Shown: positions 1 through 8,585 of the stretch, one piece after another
Numbering within the stretch: the first letter of the stretch is position 1
How the letters are laid out: each line of letters begins with the position of its first letter
DNA from: Clostridia bacterium
GTDB lineage: Bacteria > Bacillota > Sulfobacillia > SLMV01
Assembly: GCA_007136565.1 (NCBI GenBank)
Contig: SLGS01000141.1
Location: forward strand, 1-11,326
Direction: 5' to 3'
DNA: 11,326 nucleotides
The notes under the pieces: generated by a model
The model's input: only the letters and a program-made list of their open reading frames with translations
What the model was told of the DNA's origin: nothing
Databases searched by the model: none
Translations under genes and position numbers: made by a program

Positions 1-3000
1 ATGCCTGCCCAGGGACGTACCGAGCAAAATCGGTGTTAAGGGCTCGGTGACGCCAGAGTCTGGCTTCTCGCAGAGAGTATCATGATCCGCGGAATCACTT
101 ACCGTATCGTGATCTGCAACCTCTCCAGTAAAGGCGGACCGTTGGTCGCCTGCAAATGCTTCTTTCTTCACTCCGCCCTCGTCACTAGCGAACTGTCCCC
201 GGGTCGAATCCCTCGGACGCAAAAGATTTCTTAGTCCCGTCGCTACCCGGGCCAGATTGTCCGTCTCACTCACCCCGGGCCAGTGGTCGATATTGAGCCT
301 CAACCATGCTCCTTCCCACGTCTTCCGCGGTTCCAGTTCCGGTCCGCCGCGAAGACCCTTTTCCGTTGAGACCAGGAGTGTCTCGATCTCTAGCGGCTCA
401 TGCCGGAATCGGCCGTTGAGTACTGCATCATATACTACACTCTCCTTCTGTTCCCACCCAGATGCATCTACCGAGTCTGGGCCAGGGGACGACGCGCGTA
501 ATCCAAATCGCAAGAGTCTAAGGAGGGCAAGCCTCTCTGGCATGGATGAATCCGACTTGGCCAGATCTAGAAGAGAGCGGAATGCCTCTATCGATGATCG
601 TGCCTGCCGCAGCGCATCACTACTGGCCGACTGTGAAAACGTTCCACTTACGAACTTGGACTCCACGGCACAGGCGGAGATTGCAACGCCTGCTTCACCT
701 CGCATGCCTATGCGGACGTAGAGGAGGTCGGCACGAAGATTCCTTCCCTGGTGCTCATAGGCGCCGAAGAAGGATCCAAAGGAATCGACCGGCACGACGA
801 AGATGATATCATCCTGTTCGCGGCTGCTATCGACACCGGTACGCAACAACATCCTGGCCGCCCCGACAAGTCCAATCACGCCCAGCGCATGCCGCCCAGA
901 TCTTAAAGACTCCCCTCCGATCGCTATGCCTATACGACCAAGGTCATTGATCATTCCCACGGCGAATTCCGTGTCGCCGAAGATACCATTGACTACCGTC
1001 GGGAACCCCCGGGGAATCCTGGATATGATGTAATAGGAGCCACCACGGCCTGCTAGATCAACGGAATAGTCCCAGACCACGCGCCCGGGTTGATCCTCCG
1101 AGTCACGGGATAGGCGCGCGTACTCTACCAGCATCCCCGGATCAATATCTTCACCCGGGAGTACTACCCAGGAAGCTCCCTCGTCCCTCGGCAGGTCGAG
1201 CTTCCGACCTACAGCAAGATTCCCACCGAGTTGCTCTCGGACTACGCCAAGTGCGAATTTGTAAGCCTCTCCTAAGCACTGTACGTCTCGCCGATCCCGG
1301 GAAAGATTCGGCTCGAGCTCGGTGGCCATGCTTCGCGGCAACTGGTCCTGTCCTTGGACGAGCCGCAAGATGGGTTCATGAAACACGGCCTGCAGGCCGA
1401 CCCCGCGCGGAACTGGCTTGGGCTCCCTGTCTAAGTCATTTGCATCCAATCCGATACTCGGTGATGCTAGGTATATGTCCGGGCGTAAGTCCTCGAGATG
1501 ATCGCGCCGACAGCGGTTGCGATCGTGGACGAGCAAAGGTGGTTTGAGCCATTGCGCATCTTCCGGAAGGATATCCGGCCTTTCATTGAACCACAACCGT
1601 ATACCTCCTTCCAGCGCGGCACCATAGGAATTATCATGGCAACCGTGAAGAAATCCAGTCGCAGACGCGACCACCTCCTCGGGTGAGTAGCCGCTCGACA
1701 CTTCCATGCTAAGCATCCGTCGGGAGGGATGTGCCCTGATGTAAGCATTTATGCACGAGGGAACAAGGTCTCTGGTGTTCGTAACGCGGACACCGGTTGA
1801 AAGACCCAACGAGTGCTCGAGTTGCAAGCCAATACTTTCCAACGTAGTGTGGTGCATTACATCGGCCTTGTACGCAAGATGCCACCCCGGATCCGAGGTC
1901 GGGCTTGCGTAAAGCGGGGCAGGGCTCGTTCCACTGGACGCCAATCCCCTTATCCAACGGAACCCCGGGATATTTCGAAGCAAGTTTACTAGGCTGGGAA
2001 AGTGATCACGCCCTCCATCGTCCCGCGCTTTGATTGCACGTTGATATAGGGCGGCCGAAACCATGAACCTGGTTGACAGGACCAGGGGGTGCCACGGGCC
2101 AAGTAGTACTAGGGCGCCACCGAGCCCATTGTCCGACCAGTGGACGAGGCAGTCAACGTAATGGAGGCAGAATGCTTGTGGCCAGCCGATCGACTCCTCG
2201 CGATCGAGGTATTCCATTATATCTACATAGGATTCGAGGTAAGCTCGCAGCGCCGGTTCTCGCTCGTCGTAGGCCCCGTCCACGAATACCGGATCCACCG
2301 CGTATAATGGATGCCCGGTTGAGATGTCGTTCTCGCGCTGATGCTCGCGCACGAGTCTAAGCCAATGTTGGCGACGAGACGCGTACTTGCCGAGCAGATC
2401 TTCGGCTTCGGACGGGAGGGAAATGTCAAAAAAACGTCTCGGGTCAACGTTACCCACGGCACGCAGATACTTTCCCACGGTATCGATTTGTTCTTCACGA
2501 GAACCGAGCATATTCATTAACAACGGCTTCCAGCCATCGTCTTCTTGCATAGCAATACTGATGAAACCGCGATAACGCGCAGCATCGTCCAAGTTACCGA
2601 GGCGCGGATAAGGGTCGCGTACCTCGCCCGAGTACCGCTGGACGATGTCGTTGACCCTTGTTCGGACATTGCGGGCAAGTTGCGACGCCAGTTCATCTTG
2701 GAGAGTAAACTCCCCGTCATCGACGTCGGATGCCTCGAGTGACAAAGTGAGCACGCGCGACCCAAAAGTACAATCGCAGATTATTTGCCCGGTTGGAACC
2801 ACGTTAGGTGCCAATCTCTCGCTTGATCGCCAGACACGATCAAGACCATTGACGGGAACCAAATTGATCTCATTTCCTGCTCCGTCGCACACTTGCGGCA
2901 AGGACTCGCTGTGGCTCACCAAGAACAAGTGAACCGGGGTATCAACCTCCACCTTCTCTTCAGCCCGTTCCCCGTCCTCGTCCTCCTCTTCGGCGTCAAC

Positions 3001-4344
3001 CACCCTAAACCCGGCATCGGGGATTACGACCATTGCCGCCCGCCTGTGATCCACCAGGTGAATACCGAGCCTCTCATCCGCATACACATTATTGTTAACT
3101 CGACAAACAATCCTGATGGGAATCCGCGAACGAAACCTCCCAGAAAACTGCCGGGTATCGAGCGAGATGGGCACGGTACCCCCTGCTTCATCAAGGGCAA
3201 TTGCTTCCAGCGGCTTGTTTCGATGCAGGACAACTAGCTCGAGTTGATCAGGAATCTCGCCTGCGTTCTGGACACGGTAATCCACGGACAAGCACAAGGG
3301 GGTACCCGAGTGTACGACAGCCTCCCTGCCTTCCTCGTCGGCAAGAACCGGTCCGCTGACGACTTGATAAGACAAGTGTACTTGGTCACGAAGACTACGG
3401 AGATCGAATAGACTCTTCAGCCGGTCTATGGTGAGGATTCTCCACCGGTCGATTGCCTGTTCGTCATGACCCCAGCACTCAGAGAAGGCCAAGAATTGGC
3501 TGTCAGTGAGCTTGCTTGAGCCCAGCGCGTCCAGGAAATGTTCCAGCGCCGAGCGAATCGCGTCCTCTTGTTGGCTGTCCTCCGCGATCTCCTTCACCCG
3601 GGTCCCTAGGATATAATCCCTGGTATAATCACCCCCGTTCCAGCGCTTCACGATGTCGGTGCAGTCACGATCGCGATCACGCGCGAGGGATCGAGCGTCG
3701 GCTAGCGATGTATCTCGGGAATCCCGTGGAACACCGGTGTGGAATAATAGGCACTCCCGGACATCCTCTATCTCATCACAAGATGTGGGGTCGAAGGTGC
3801 CGAGAAATCGCTCCAACAAAAGATGGCCACGTGAAGGAAGTGGCCGGGTCGCATCAACGAGTTCATTGACCACGAATTCCCTGATCCAGTCCCGGCATTC
3901 CCCGGATATTCCCCAGGAATCCATGAGCCGTTCGATACCGGGACCTTGGAATCGGAAGGCTTCTTTCCCATCATCCACCCATGGCCATTCCTCGGAGAAC
4001 GCCGGGGACCTGATCGCCCCCCCCGAGCCCCGGATTGAGTCATGCACGTGGGCAAGTTCGCCGGGAGCGGTGACGGCCACGAAAGAACCGATTCTCTTGC
4101 TAGTAAGTCCCAGCGGGCGAATCAAGCTCAGGTCTTCATCCGGCTCTTGGTCATCGCCTATGACGAGGTACGAATGGATTCCAGACTCCACGAGCCGGGA
4201 GTGGATTTCTCGCGCAATTCTCTCTGTAAGGCCTGGAATCACCAGTCTCACGGTTCTTCCACTGGAACGCAATCCTTCCAAGTGCTCGGCCACCATTTCC
4301 GCAATAACCACGGAAATTACAAGTGGTTCTTCTCGTGATACCAT
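1..4344 (-). CDS. Giant DptH/DndH-like defence protein, 3' end outside window
   Basis: This is an uninterrupted frame of 1448 codons that continues past base 1, so the C-terminus is missing. The ATG at 4344-4342 is the first start after an in-frame TAG at 4362-4360, and AGGAG lies 12 bases upstream. The N-terminal part contains DSIRGSGG (residues 102-109) followed by EEWPW (118-122), which look like conserved family blocks. A beta-rich middle follows, with a very acidic linker near residues 447-465. From W1059 onward the pattern resembles the nuclease-like part of DndH/DptH proteins: a DLL segment with D1206, then VESK with E1228 and K1230, then a helix rich in Q, R and A, as in PD-(D/E)xK folds. 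The last residues, PILLGTSLGRH, resemble the strand that precedes a HerA/FtsK ATPase domain. No Walker A motif is visible inside the window. That this is a large effector is well supported. The DptH-like name is inference from order, size and motifs. Confidence 0.85.
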   Translation of the reverse strand, partial: MVSREEPLVISVVIAEMVAEHLEGLRSSGRTVRLVIPGLTERIAREIHSRLVESGIHSYLVIGDDQEPDEDLSLIRPLGLTSKRIGSFVAVTAPGELAHVHDSIRGSGGAIRSPAFSEEWPWVDDGKEAFRFQGPGIERLMDSWGISGECRDWIREFVVNELVDATRPLPSRGHLLLERFLGTFDPTSCDEIEDVRECLLFHTGVPRDSRDTSLADARSLARDRDRDCTDIVKRWNGGDYTRDYILGTRVKEIAEDSQQEDAIRSALEHFLDALGSSKLTDSQFLAFSECWGHDEQAIDRWRILTIDRLKSLFDLRSLRDQVHLSYQVVSGPVLADEEGREAVVHSGTPLCLSVDYRVQNAGEIPDQLELVVLHRNKPLEAIALDEAGGTVPISLDTRQFSGRFRSRIPIRIVCRVNNNVYADERLGIHLVDHRRAAMVVIPDAGFRVVDAEEEDEDGERAEEKVEVDTPVHLFLVSHSESLPQVCDGAGNEINLVPVNGLDRVWRSSERLAPNVVPTGQIICDCTFGSRVLTLSLEASDVDDGEFTLQDELASQLARNVRTRVNDIVQRYSGEVRDPYPRLGNLDDAARYRGFISIAMQEDDGWKPLLMNMLGSREEQIDTVGKYLRAVGNVDPRRFFDISLPSEAEDLLGKYASRRQHWLRLVREHQRENDISTGHPLYAVDPVFVDGAYDEREPALRAYLESYVDIMEYLDREESIGWPQAFCLHYVDCLVHWSDNGLGGALVLLGPWHPLVLSTRFMVSAALYQRAIKARDDGGRDHFPSLVNLLRNIPGFRWIRGLASSGTSPAPLYASPTSDPGWHLAYKADVMHHTTLESIGLQLEHSLGLSTGVRVTNTRDLVPSCINAYIRAHPSRRMLSMEVSSGYSPEEVVASATGFLHGCHDNSYGAALEGGIRLWFNERPDILPEDAQWLKPPLLVHDRNRCRRDHLEDLRPDIYLASPSIGLDANDLDREPKPVPRGVGLQAVFHEPILRLVQGQDQLPRSMATELEPNLSRDRRDVQCLGEAYKFALGVVREQLGGNLAVGRKLDLPRDEGASWVVLPGEDIDPGMLVEYARLSRDSEDQPGRVVWDYSVDLAGRGGSYYIISRIPRGFPTVVNGIFGDTEFAVGMINDLGRIGIAIGGESLRSGRHALGVIGLVGAARMLLRTGVDSSREQDDIIFVVPVDSFGSFFGAYEHQGRNLRADLLYVRIGMRGEAGVAISACAVESKFVSGTFSQSASSDALRQARSSIEAFRSLLDLAKSDSSMPERLALLRLLRFGLRASSPGPDSVDASGWEQKESVVYDAVLNGRFRHEPLEIETLLVSTEKGLRGGPELEPRKTWEGAWLRLNIDHWPGVSETDNLARVATGLRNLLRPRDSTRGQFASDEGGVKKEAFAGDQRSAFTGEVADHDTVSDSADHDTLCEKPDSGVTEPLTPILLGTSLGRH

Positions 4345-4356
4345 CGATTGACCACG

Positions 4357-4361
4357 CTCCT
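4357..4361 (-). promoter_or_regulatory. Ribosome binding site of the giant gene
   Basis: AGGAG on the minus strand, 12 bases before the ATG at 4344. The spacing is longer than the usual 5-9 bases, but no other in-frame start lies between the upstream TAG and this ATG, so the site supports that start. Confidence 0.5.
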
Positions 4362-4412
4362 AACGGCAGTCGGATAATGTGAGACACCCGATCATGTTTG
4401 CCGGATGTGTGC

Positions 4413-4464
4413 TATCGAGGCCCTTGCTATCATTCCCAAATCTTGCGGCGAAGGGTACTCGATA
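4413..4464 (-). promoter_or_regulatory. Hairpin candidate between the adaptor and giant genes
   Basis: Within the only sizeable gap inside the operon (4345-4485), the arms TATCGAG and CTCGATA (4413-4419 and 4458-4464) pair perfectly. They are followed by an inner CCCTT/AAGGG pair (4421-4425 and 4451-4455), separated by a 1-versus-2 base bulge. The stem totals 12 bp with a 25-base loop. No T-run follows on the minus strand, so it is not a classical intrinsic terminator. It could be an mRNA processing, attenuation or protein-binding site that sets the level of the giant protein. The function is not shown by sequence. Confidence 0.4.
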
Positions 4465-4485
4465 AGTGCAGTGCTTAGCCGATTC

Positions 4486-6048
4486 TCAGTACGGGTGAGA
4501 GATGGCTACGCTGCTGCCGGCATCCGGGCTACCGCGGAGAAGTCCAAGGGCGGTTAGGTCCTCGATCAACCGAGGCCTTGCGCCTACGGCGTCCCGGAAG
4601 TCTATTCCGTAATCGGCGAAGTGGGCTTCAACATCGGCAAGAACGAACCTCCCTCTTTCCCGGGCTGAACCAGCGAATTTCTTCTTTGCTGCCAAGTGCG
4701 TCATCGTCTTCAAGAGCATCTGGCCCGGGAATACGCGGAGCCCACGCGCAGCACCACGGCCCACGGGTCGGAGGAGGTATCCACCAGATTCATCCCCCAA
4801 GTCGTCTCGATACATAACCCGGAGGAACTCGTCGATATTCTTGCCCTGCCCACGTTTTCTGGGGCTCTTCCAAGCGAGATGCTTCTCGGCCTCCCGTACG
4901 AGGTAATTGCGCAGGGGAAGTCCATCGCCGGTATCATCTAGAACTGCTCGAATGGCATCGGAATTCTCGCGACAAAGGCTCGATAGTTGGACCAGGCTAA
5001 GTCGGTCAGCGGATCCGCCCTTGACGCAGAGACTCTTGCCAAGCAGGAGCTGTTCGCAAGTAGCATCGACGGCATACAAGAGCACGTTGAGCTCAACCCT
5101 ATGGCGGATGTATTCTTCAACTTGCTCGAAGACTTCCCTGGTTGGTGTTATGGTGGGTCTCATTAGCTGCTCGTGACGCCCTGAAATCGAACGTTCAACG
5201 CGCTCCTGGTCGGGCATAGTGCCCTCGTCAATTGCGTCGACGAGAAGGTCTAGAACCATCGAGGTGAGGCGCATCTGCGCGAGGGCGTAGACCGGGAGCG
5301 AAAACCGCAGGAATGTCATGAGAAGCGACAACCATTGCATCCGCGGTAATTCTCCCTCTAGCTCGCATAACGCGCAGAGGTCGTCGCAAATGCGAGAAGC
5401 AAATCGGTCGCTGTCAAGCCGCATTACTTTGTCCGAATAACCCGTTGCATCGAGAAGCTTGTCCCAAGCCAAATCCCGGTCCATCTCGGTGGGTGCTCCA
5501 TCCGCCAGTGCGGCCGATAAGATGTCTGACCCCTGCAGACCATAAACCTCAACTGCGCGACGCCCAATGAATGCCTCAACGAGCAACCGAAGGATCCTGT
5601 CCTGTTCTTCCTTCTTTGCCTTCACGTCCGGACCGCGGTGCCACAAGTGCTGTGCCACAATACCCGAGAACAGGATCTCCTTTACTATCCGCTCCCGGTT
5701 CTTCCCAAACCAACCATTGCGTGCTAATGCGGGATAAGCTGGACCGTAGTACCGGTTCACCCTAGAATTCCTTGTCTTCTTGCGCCTGCCTTGAAGTGCA
5801 TAAAGCACGGCCTTTTCTCCTTTAGTATAAGGGAGTCTCCCAGCATCTCCCGGGTCGGCCTCAGGATCAAGTGGATTGTTCCTACCGGACTCGTAGTGCG
5901 TTTCATAGAACACCTCTCGGAACAGTTCCAGCAGCAATTCCTCTGGTGCAGATCTCATTCCGACCGTCGGTAAGAATGCAAAACTCTTCCTGATTAGTGA
6001 GTGCATCCTGGGCTCATTCGAGGTACGCGGATACTCTAGTCTAGGCAT
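4486..6048 (-). CDS. Mid-size component of the ATPase module (DptG-position protein)
   Basis: 520 residues counted from ATG 6048-6046. A TTG two codons upstream is possible but less likely. The ATG overlaps the ATPase stop (ATGCCTAG, 8 bases shared), which strongly suggests translational coupling. There is no good Shine-Dalgarno sequence of its own; a GGTGGGG lies about 15 bases upstream. The protein is soluble, charged and mostly helical, without signal peptide or membrane segments. A basic stretch, GRRKKTRNSR, lies near residue 88. The C-terminal 75 residues (RFVLADVEAHF, then PRLIEDLTALGLL, then a short beta-like turn) look like a winged helix-turn-helix. I do not recognise the family from sequence. 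Its position between a P-loop ATPase and a giant protein, and its size, match DptG/DndG (or SspG), so a structural or DNA-contacting adaptor role is inferred. Confidence 0.85.
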   Translation of the reverse strand: MPRLEYPRTSNEPRMHSLIRKSFAFLPTVGMRSAPEELLLELFREVFYETHYESGRNNPLDPEADPGDAGRLPYTKGEKAVLYALQGRRKKTRNSRVNRYYGPAYPALARNGWFGKNRERIVKEILFSGIVAQHLWHRGPDVKAKKEEQDRILRLLVEAFIGRRAVEVYGLQGSDILSAALADGAPTEMDRDLAWDKLLDATGYSDKVMRLDSDRFASRICDDLCALCELEGELPRMQWLSLLMTFLRFSLPVYALAQMRLTSMVLDLLVDAIDEGTMPDQERVERSISGRHEQLMRPTITPTREVFEQVEEYIRHRVELNVLLYAVDATCEQLLLGKSLCVKGGSADRLSLVQLSSLCRENSDAIRAVLDDTGDGLPLRNYLVREAEKHLAWKSPRKRGQGKNIDEFLRVMYRDDLGDESGGYLLRPVGRGAARGLRVFPGQMLLKTMTHLAAKKKFAGSARERGRFVLADVEAHFADYGIDFRDAVGARPRLIEDLTALGLLRGSPDAGSSVAISHPY

Positions 6049-8539
6049 CTTCAATCAACACATCCCCACCTGCTATGCGCTTCAAGCGAAAACGTTGGTC
6101 CTCGGCGGGTGAAATGACCAGCTCCACGTCCCCTCCTGAAAACGCGTATCCGCCCTTTGCCGCAGACCGTACACGCGCATCGACTATCCCGGATAATAGC
6201 CGCGGAGGGAAACAACGCCTGTCCAAGCCTGCTTCTACCGATTTCGATAACCAGGCGAACGTGGACGCAGCCAAGGTAGATTCTTCATCCTTTCCATCGC
6301 CGAACTGTATCGAGAGCGTGAGTGATTCGGATCCGTTGCTTGGAGACATCTGAGGGTCGAGATTCTGCACTACCCAATTGCCGGTCAATAACACGGTGTC
6401 ACTTAACTCCACCGCTAGCTGTTCGGTATGCTCTGACTCGAGACGCATTAGCATCTCGAGTTTGTCGCTAAGCTCACTTAACGCCCGCTTGTCAGCCGAA
6501 GTGCGTTCCCATATCGCCAGCATTGTTACTTCCAGCAAGTGGATGAACTCGTCCAGCTGATGACTCCACGCGCTCTTCCCTTGTACGAGCGCCCCATGGT
6601 ATAGCGTGAAACTACTGGTCCATCTCCTCATTGGCCAGTACAAGTCCGATGCTTCGTGCGAAGGAAGGATTTCGATGGCAGATTCTACTTCCCTCCAGAT
6701 GCTTAGACATCTTTCTTCTATCTCCGAGAAAAACCTCGCCTGTTCCCCCTCTTGGTTGGGGATATCCGCTTCCCATGACTCGAGAAAATCGCTGGGGAGG
6801 GAATCCCCGGAGGGATCTAGCTCAGCGAGGACACCATCCAACGCCAATAGCCGCCCGACTCCCACATCCGTCGAAGGTTGTTCGCCACTTAAGACATTGC
6901 GCAGGGGAGCGAGTGACGTCGGAAGGTGGTCCGGTAGCTTCTCGATGATAGTCTGGATCGCGTCAGTCTGGTACTCGCGGATTTGCTCGGACCGATCCAT
7001 ACCAAAGGGGACGTGCGAGGAAAACAGGACCATGTACAGTCTTCTCGAGGCTAACCCAAAAACGTCTTCCGTTTCCGCGCGTGTCCTAACCCATCGGCAC
7101 GGGTCATTATCCGGATAGTCGGCGGGACATCCCGAGAGGAGCAAGGAGAGCAAAGCCAGTGCCTCGCGAAACACGATCACTTGTCCCGAGAGTACCTCGG
7201 CCCTCCTCAAAATCCTAAGAACGTTGGTACGGCCATCATCATCTGCAAGCCAATCGCGATTGGCCCTGAAAGGACAGAGCCGATTGGTAGGGCACTCGGA
7301 ACACACGCTCCAGTGGCAAGCCGCGGTCGCTTCCTGTATCAACCTATCGTACACATCGCTCGATACCAGGAGGCTTAGATTGTCGAGGTGGTCAAACGAG
7401 ATCTGCACCCCCGGGAAGGCAGCCTTGATTGCATCGAACTCTAGGGTGAAGGACTCCTCGTCGTCTCGAGGGGGCTTACCTTGACACACTTGACCCAAGA
7501 CACGGAACCATGGCTTCCGATTGACTTCACTGTCCCCGTGGTAGTCCCAGTGCGCCTTTTCGATCACTCCTCGGTTTGTGCAGACGATCAGTGACATTCC
7601 TCTCCTCCACACGTCCTCTAGCGTATCGAGGAGATCCATCGCAGGATCGACACGTGGACCGTAGGGATCACGAACCACCGAGGCATCCTGTACGATCCGC
7701 ATCGAGGGGAAAGGATTGTGTGGTTCATACACGTCGAGGTAATAGGGAATATCGGTTTCTGCCAGGTCCTCTAGTGACCTGCCTTCCGGATCGCGGATGC
7801 TGCAACCATACGAATCGCTCACCAGCAAGCGGCACAACTTGCCTACCGCCGCCGATTTCCCGTTGCCGGGCGAACCCACGAAAAAATGCCAGCGCCCAGG
7901 GCTCTCCGGTTCTCCGCTCTGTAGCCCAGTATTGGCCAGATCTTCAATGACTTCGTCTAGTCTCGTCCGAACTTCTAGTAAGGGCTCGCCCTTGATCCAG
8001 TTTCCGGGGGCACTAATCGCACCTTCTCCGTCCTGCTGGAGGTCTAGTAAACGTACTAAGAAAGGATTCTTCATCGGATCTTCCTCACTATTTGGCGCCT
8101 CCCGTCCTTCATCATAGCCATCCACCGTGACATAGTTCGACAACGTGCTGTTCGCATCCCCCTGGAGAGACGACAGCATATTGGCTACCGACCGCACGAT
8201 CACTACGGAGGCCATGTTTACGACATAGAGATCATCGTCGCAAGGTATCAGGGCAAGGGGGTCCCCGGGCTGAGCATATCTCGCCAAGCCATGCACCCAG
8301 AAGCGCGGAGCACCTTCCTTGCTGCTCGGACGATACAAGGAAACGCGTGTTGGATGATAACACGCGGCATAAACGAGGTAAGCCCTCTTGACGCTCTTGT
8401 GGGTCGGGCCCTTTCGCTGCTGGCCGTAATCGTGAAAACCGAGCCAGCGAAAAATCCTCCTAACGCAAGAGTTGGCGTCGAGTATGGATTTCGACAAAGC
8501 CGTCTCCGTCGGGACGATGGTTGCCGCTTCCACTCCCAT
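6041..8539 (-). CDS. P-loop ATPase of defence module (DptF-like)
   Basis: 832 residues counted from ATG 8539, chosen because GGAGG lies 12 bases upstream and the start falls 46 bases after the methyltransferase stop. In-frame TTG 8662 and GTG 8581 upstream would give longer forms. Residues 1-130 hold a separate domain with the blocks YHPTRVSLYRP and PRFWVHGLARYAQPGDPLAL, which I cannot assign. The ATPase core follows: Walker A GSPGNGKS at 222-229 on a strand HFFVG, and a sensor-like strand SLIVCTNRG at 316-324. A four-cysteine cluster (C408, C413, C416, C422; CSECPTNRLCP) may bind zinc. The C-terminal 90 residues are beta-rich. ATPase activity is well supported. The likeness to DptF/DndF (P-loop, later cysteine cluster, companion genes in the same order) is inference. 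A BREX-type ATPase is a less likely alternative because the BREX phosphatase and partners are absent. Confidence 0.85.
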   Translation of the reverse strand: MGVEAATIVPTETALSKSILDANSCVRRIFRWLGFHDYGQQRKGPTHKSVKRAYLVYAACYHPTRVSLYRPSSKEGAPRFWVHGLARYAQPGDPLALIPCDDDLYVVNMASVVIVRSVANMLSSLQGDANSTLSNYVTVDGYDEGREAPNSEEDPMKNPFLVRLLDLQQDGEGAISAPGNWIKGEPLLEVRTRLDEVIEDLANTGLQSGEPESPGRWHFFVGSPGNGKSAAVGKLCRLLVSDSYGCSIRDPEGRSLEDLAETDIPYYLDVYEPHNPFPSMRIVQDASVVRDPYGPRVDPAMDLLDTLEDVWRRGMSLIVCTNRGVIEKAHWDYHGDSEVNRKPWFRVLGQVCQGKPPRDDEESFTLEFDAIKAAFPGVQISFDHLDNLSLLVSSDVYDRLIQEATAACHWSVCSECPTNRLCPFRANRDWLADDDGRTNVLRILRRAEVLSGQVIVFREALALLSLLLSGCPADYPDNDPCRWVRTRAETEDVFGLASRRLYMVLFSSHVPFGMDRSEQIREYQTDAIQTIIEKLPDHLPTSLAPLRNVLSGEQPSTDVGVGRLLALDGVLAELDPSGDSLPSDFLESWEADIPNQEGEQARFFSEIEERCLSIWREVESAIEILPSHEASDLYWPMRRWTSSFTLYHGALVQGKSAWSHQLDEFIHLLEVTMLAIWERTSADKRALSELSDKLEMLMRLESEHTEQLAVELSDTVLLTGNWVVQNLDPQMSPSNGSESLTLSIQFGDGKDEESTLAASTFAWLSKSVEAGLDRRCFPPRLLSGIVDARVRSAAKGGYAFSGGDVELVISPAEDQRFRLKRIAGGDVLIEDA

Positions 8540-8551
8540 CTCTGCCAGATA

Positions 8552-8556
8552 CCTCC
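8552..8556 (-). promoter_or_regulatory. Ribosome binding site deciding the ATPase start
   Basis: GGAGG on the minus strand, 12 bases before ATG 8539. It favours that ATG over the in-frame GTG at 8581 and TTG at 8662, which lie inside or next to the methyltransferase end and have only weak upstream sites. Confidence 0.45.
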
Positions 8557-8585
8557 GGTGTTTCGAGATGCCACAATCCACATTG

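Noticed and set aside
3653..4351. 232-codon plus-strand open frame
   Set aside because: It lies opposite the giant gene, is rich in Ser and Arg as expected of a shadow frame, and has no ribosome site or family motif.
6606..7118. 170-codon plus-strand open frame
   Set aside because: It is opposite the ATPase coding region, with no recognisable motif and a serine-rich shadow composition.
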